This document shows, one piece after another, positions 60,752 to 64,000 of a stretch of DNA of 64,000 bases. The notes beneath the pieces were generated by a model. That model saw only the letters and a program-made list of their open reading frames with translations. It was not told the origin of the DNA and searched no databases. A program made the position numbers and the translations under genes. This DNA is from Apiospora phragmitis. Its lineage: Eukaryota > Ascomycota > Sordariomycetes > Amphisphaeriales > Apiosporaceae. Numbering within the stretch: position 1 is the stretch's first letter; every line of letters starts with the position of its first letter. The stretch is taken from assembly GCA_038363925.1 (NCBI GenBank), contig JAQQWL010000002.1, forward strand, positions 124,001 to 188,000, in the 5' to 3' direction.

Positions 60752-61522
60752 GACTCTCCGTGACGGTCAGCGGCAATGGATCGTGTATGGGGTCAGCATT
60801 CATCAGAGAATGGATGTGCTTGCATGATTTCATCACTGTACCGCAGAAAGGAGGTTACACTACAAGGCTTTGTTTGGAGCTGCATGTATTTGCTGACACA
60901 ATGAGGGACATACTTTTGAAGGGTCTTGGGGAACATCTTCACCGATGCGTCGAACTAGGCGACGGAATAGATATAGATGCAATCAATGCAAAACTGGTTC
61001 TTTGGCAATCCCCGTCTGTCCAGACGCCGATCTTTGTCGAATCCACACTGCATTAGACGTTAATGCATCTCTTCATTCGCTCTAAGACGGTGCATCTTCT
61101 CTTTGCATGCCCAGATGGTTGTTGTCCTATGTTGGTAATTTGCCATTGAGCTTCATTGGAAAGCGTGCGCGACGTAAAGCAGCCTGGCTGTGTTCCAGGA
61201 AGTCGTTGCTCTCACAAATGCGCATCATAGTATTCCCTTCTGATGCGTCACGTATATAATAACGTGTTCCCTTCAGGATTCCAACGATGTATCGATTCCA
61301 TTGTGAGGTATCCAATCATCATTGTTATCTCGTTGTAAGCTCATGACCATTGCTGCTCATATATCTCCAACTATCTCGTCACCAACACCGGGCGAAGTTA
61401 TCCAAGACCAACGCAAGCATATTCCAGGGCGCGGATATTTCTCTACTACCACTCTGGTGTTTCATCACTTCTACATGAGCAGGGATACAGTAAAGGGTCC
61501 ACGATCGAGGGAAGTTGAAGCC
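60752..61522. other. Intergenic between secreted-protein and RID-type genes
   Basis: No supported coding region; holds the 3' flank of the secreted protein and presumed promoter of the methyltransferase. In-frame sequence upstream of 61,523 is open as far as 61,322 without family-like sequence. Confidence 0.45.
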
Positions 61523-63990
61523 ATGGAGCGCCCGGCTGAACCCAAGGATGAGTCATCCCCCCTAAACTCCGGGCAGCTCGACATAGAGCAAAGAATTATC
61601 CACCCTCTCCATTCCACTATCATCAACCGGGCTCTGCTGCGGGAGTGGCAGACGATGGGAGTTCGGTAACAGCCTTCAAGGCGGAAGACATCAGCGACGA
61701 CCGAGACCATTCCCTGGAGTTATGGAATGCCGTGGCCGAGGTGATCGATCTGACCGAGGACGAGCCCGCCGTCAAAGCCCGTAGACAGACACCGTCCAAG
61801 CGAGGTGCAAAGGTGTTGACTCGCCGGAACGAGCCCATCGAGCCGCGGCTTGTCGTGGCTGACAGAGGCTCAATTGTGAAACGAGGCAACTTTGTCGAGC
61901 TCGAAGCCGCTTTACCTGGCATCTGGGAGGCCGCGTTCTTGCTCGTCCAGGAGGTGTACCGACCGGCCGACGACGACGATGGTGATAACGGCCTAATGCT
62001 CCGGGGTCTGCCGTTCACCCGCACCCGCTGTCTCCGCGGGAAGCTGCCCCGGTACCGCAACGAGGTTTGTCTGATTTTACAGATCGACGCGGACGACGAC
62101 CGGCCCGATCACGTCCAGGCCGCCGTCGACGTCCCGCTGCGTCACGCGATGGGCACCCGCAATTTCCACTTCACCAATGCAATGTTCCCGGCCCACCGGT
62201 TCGACGGCACGTACGGGACGACCGCGGCGGACGTCGAACGCTATGCCCCGCTGACTTGTCGCTGGAAGTACCGGCTCGTTTACAAGGACGCCACATCTCG
62301 GGTGAAGACCAAGGCGGTTCCCACCGAGTTCGTGTTGGCTCATATCAATACCGACGACGAGGGGGTGAAGGCCAAGTTCAAGGTCAGGGAATCGGTTTTG
62401 ATGAATCAGTGGCGTGGCGGCAAAGTGGAGGGTGGCTCGTACGACAAGGTAGCAGGCGTTGACCTTGCGGTCCGGGATAATCTGACGCTCATCGAAGACA
62501 ATGATGAGAACCCAGGGACTGAGCAACAGGGGATACCAATGGTGAAGCCAGTTGGACAGCGCTACACCTTTGGTGACATGTTCTCCGGCGCCGGTGGTGC
62601 ATCCTACGGCGCAAGGTGTGCCGGCTTCCACATCCGGACCGCGTGCGACCACTGGAAGGACGCGCTCGAGACGTACCGCCACAACTTCCCCGAGACGGAG
62701 CTGCACGCCAAGGACATCTTCGCGCTGCTGTCGGAAGTGCCCGACAACGGACCCGAGCTCCACGTCGACGTGCTGCACCTCTCGCCGCCCTGCCAGTTCT
62801 GGTCCCCGGCGCACACGGTCGAGGGTAAAAATGACGAGCAGAACATCGCAGCATTGATGTCGTGCCACCAGCTGATCCAAAAGTTCCGCCCGCGCCTCTT
62901 TACCCTCGAGCAGACCTTCGGGATCCTCGACCTGCGCTTCGAGTACTACTTCAACGCGCTCCTCGTCGGGTTCACGCAGCACGGCTACTCGGTGCGCTGG
63001 CGCATCCTGCGCCTCGAGAACTGGGGCCTGCCGTCGCCGCGCAAGCGCCTCGTCATCCTCGGCTCGTGCCCGAGAGCCGCTGCCGGACTACCCGCTGCCG
63101 ACGCACGGCCAGGACCCCGAGCCGGGGTCCAGGATCAAACGCTATCGGACCGTGTACGAGTCTCTCCGGGGCCTGCCACCGCCCATTCATCTCGACGCTA
63201 ATACTACTGCAAGGGACAACCCCCTCGCGAACTTGGCGGCGGACGTGGACCCCCTGCACCGCGTCCAAAAGCTCCGCGACGACACCCCCTGGGACCCGGA
63301 CGCCGGCCTGCTGCGGCGCGCCATCACTTGCAACGGCGGCTACGGCAACCACCACTGGAGCGGCGAGCGCGACTTCACGCGGCGCGAGTACGCGACGCTC
63401 AACGGGTTTCCCCGCGGCTACCAGTTCCGGGGCCGCAACTACCAGCGGCAGATCGGCAACGCGTTTCCCGCACGGTTCACGCGCGCGCTGTACCGGCACC
63501 TGCGGGGCTGGCTCGAGCGGGCGGACGCGGGGTGGTGGTGGGGAATGTGCCGGGGGATCGGCAGGAGGTGGTGTTTGGGGAGGGGGATGAGATTTCGGAT
63601 GATGAAGATGGTGGAAGAGGTGGTGGAGGTGAAGGTACTATTGGGCGCGGACGACGAAGAAGAAGGGGTGGCGATGTGCATGAAGAAGAAGAAGATGATG
63701 AGGTCGTGTTCGAAGGTCGGCGGTTTCGCAAGAGACAGCCTGCTACCCTTCCTGTTGTCGAGTGGAAAGATGATGAAGATGACGACGACATGGCCGACGA
63801 CGATCTCATGGAGATTGATGGAACGGGTGGCGGCGACCTCATTCTCATCTCACAAACTCGTCCTGTGTTGCTGTGCGTGGACGCGAACCAGCGGGCGCCG
63901 CCGCCGCCGCCTAGGGACCCTTGGAATTTCCCGGCGTCTTCGCTCGAGGACCCGATTGACTTGGATAACGATGGAGATGCACTATATTGA
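61523..63990 (+). CDS. rid: RID/Masc1-class cytosine-5 DNA methyltransferase (frame disrupted)
   Basis: Putative DNA (cytosine-5) methyltransferase of the class required for RIP in Neurospora and for premeiotic methylation in Ascobolus; acts in the nucleus of dikaryotic sexual tissue. Start ATG 61,523 (MERPAEPKDES); repaired length is about 822 residues (Neurospora RID about 845). A BAH-like region spans about residues 100-285. Motif I is FGDMFSGAGGASYG (about 349), the catalytic loop SPPCQFWSP (about 420), motif VI TLEQTFG with EQT instead of the usual ENV (diagnostic of this class, about 462), motif VIII LPSPRKRLVIL, and motifs IX-X REYATLNGFP and QIGNAFP (about 643). An acidic, Gly/Arg-rich tail follows to 63,990. 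Frame breaks: a G-run at 61,641-61,643 and one at 63,529-63,532 (each one G short), and a slip near 63,068-63,076. Sequence error is the likelier cause, but loss of RIP activity is possible. Confidence 0.9.
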
Positions 63991-64000
63991 TGGTCAAGTA

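Noticed and set aside
61645..61647. GTG as start codon of the methyltransferase
   Set aside because: Fungal nuclear genes do not normally start at GTG; adding one G to the run at 61,641-61,643 joins the frame to an ATG at 61,523.
62077..62982. Minus-strand frame inside the methyltransferase
   Set aside because: Antisense shadow of the BAH and catalytic domains.

Overview
This window looks like a chromosome segment of a filamentous ascomycete (Pezizomycotina, probably a Sordariomycete). Evidence: short GT-AG introns of about 50-95 bp with CTAAC-type branch points, fungus-restricted families (Clr5 domain, SAT4-type membrane protein, GON7, a RID/Masc1-class cytosine methyltransferase), and two AT-rich islands whose transposons carry the mutation pattern of repeat-induced point mutation (RIP). 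The species cannot be fixed from the sequence.

Layout. 1-12.7 kb is GC-balanced: an Old Yellow Enzyme gene, an SPX-domain phosphate transporter of the PHO87/90/91 type and a Clr5-domain gene, all on the minus strand. 12,715-24,726 is an AT-rich island that resolves into a three-level nest: a Pot2/Fot1-like (pogo) DNA transposon of about 1.86 kb, split by a Ty3/Gypsy element (A, 607-bp LTRs, target duplication attat/gttat), which carries a second Gypsy element (B, 617-bp LTR) in its gag region; B's own 3' end is gone. 24.8-40.9 kb holds a SAT4-family gene with a premature stop, a decayed unknown gene, a coding remnant, three small genes of unknown function, and a same-strand set of FAA hydrolase, GFA-domain protein and gentisate 1,2-dioxygenase that suggests gentisate catabolism. 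42.7-50.2 kb is housekeeping: mitochondrial phosphate carrier, VPS39/VAM6, and GON7 of the KEOPS complex. 51,321-58,957 is a complete but heavily mutated Gypsy element (C, two 646-bp LTRs, perfect CTTAG target duplication) in a second AT-rich island. 60.1-64 kb carries a small cysteine-rich secreted protein (effector-like) and a RID-type DNA methyltransferase, the enzyme class needed for RIP.

Two overlays matter to anyone using this annotation. First, many otherwise conserved genes, including VPS39 and RID, are broken by single-base length changes, mostly in G/C homopolymers. This looks more like uncorrected sequencing or assembly error than pseudogenisation. Second, several genes to the right of the first island have CAG/CAA-to-TAG/TAA stops, a change typical of RIP, which suggests RIP leaking into unique DNA. 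These two kinds of damage should be kept apart.
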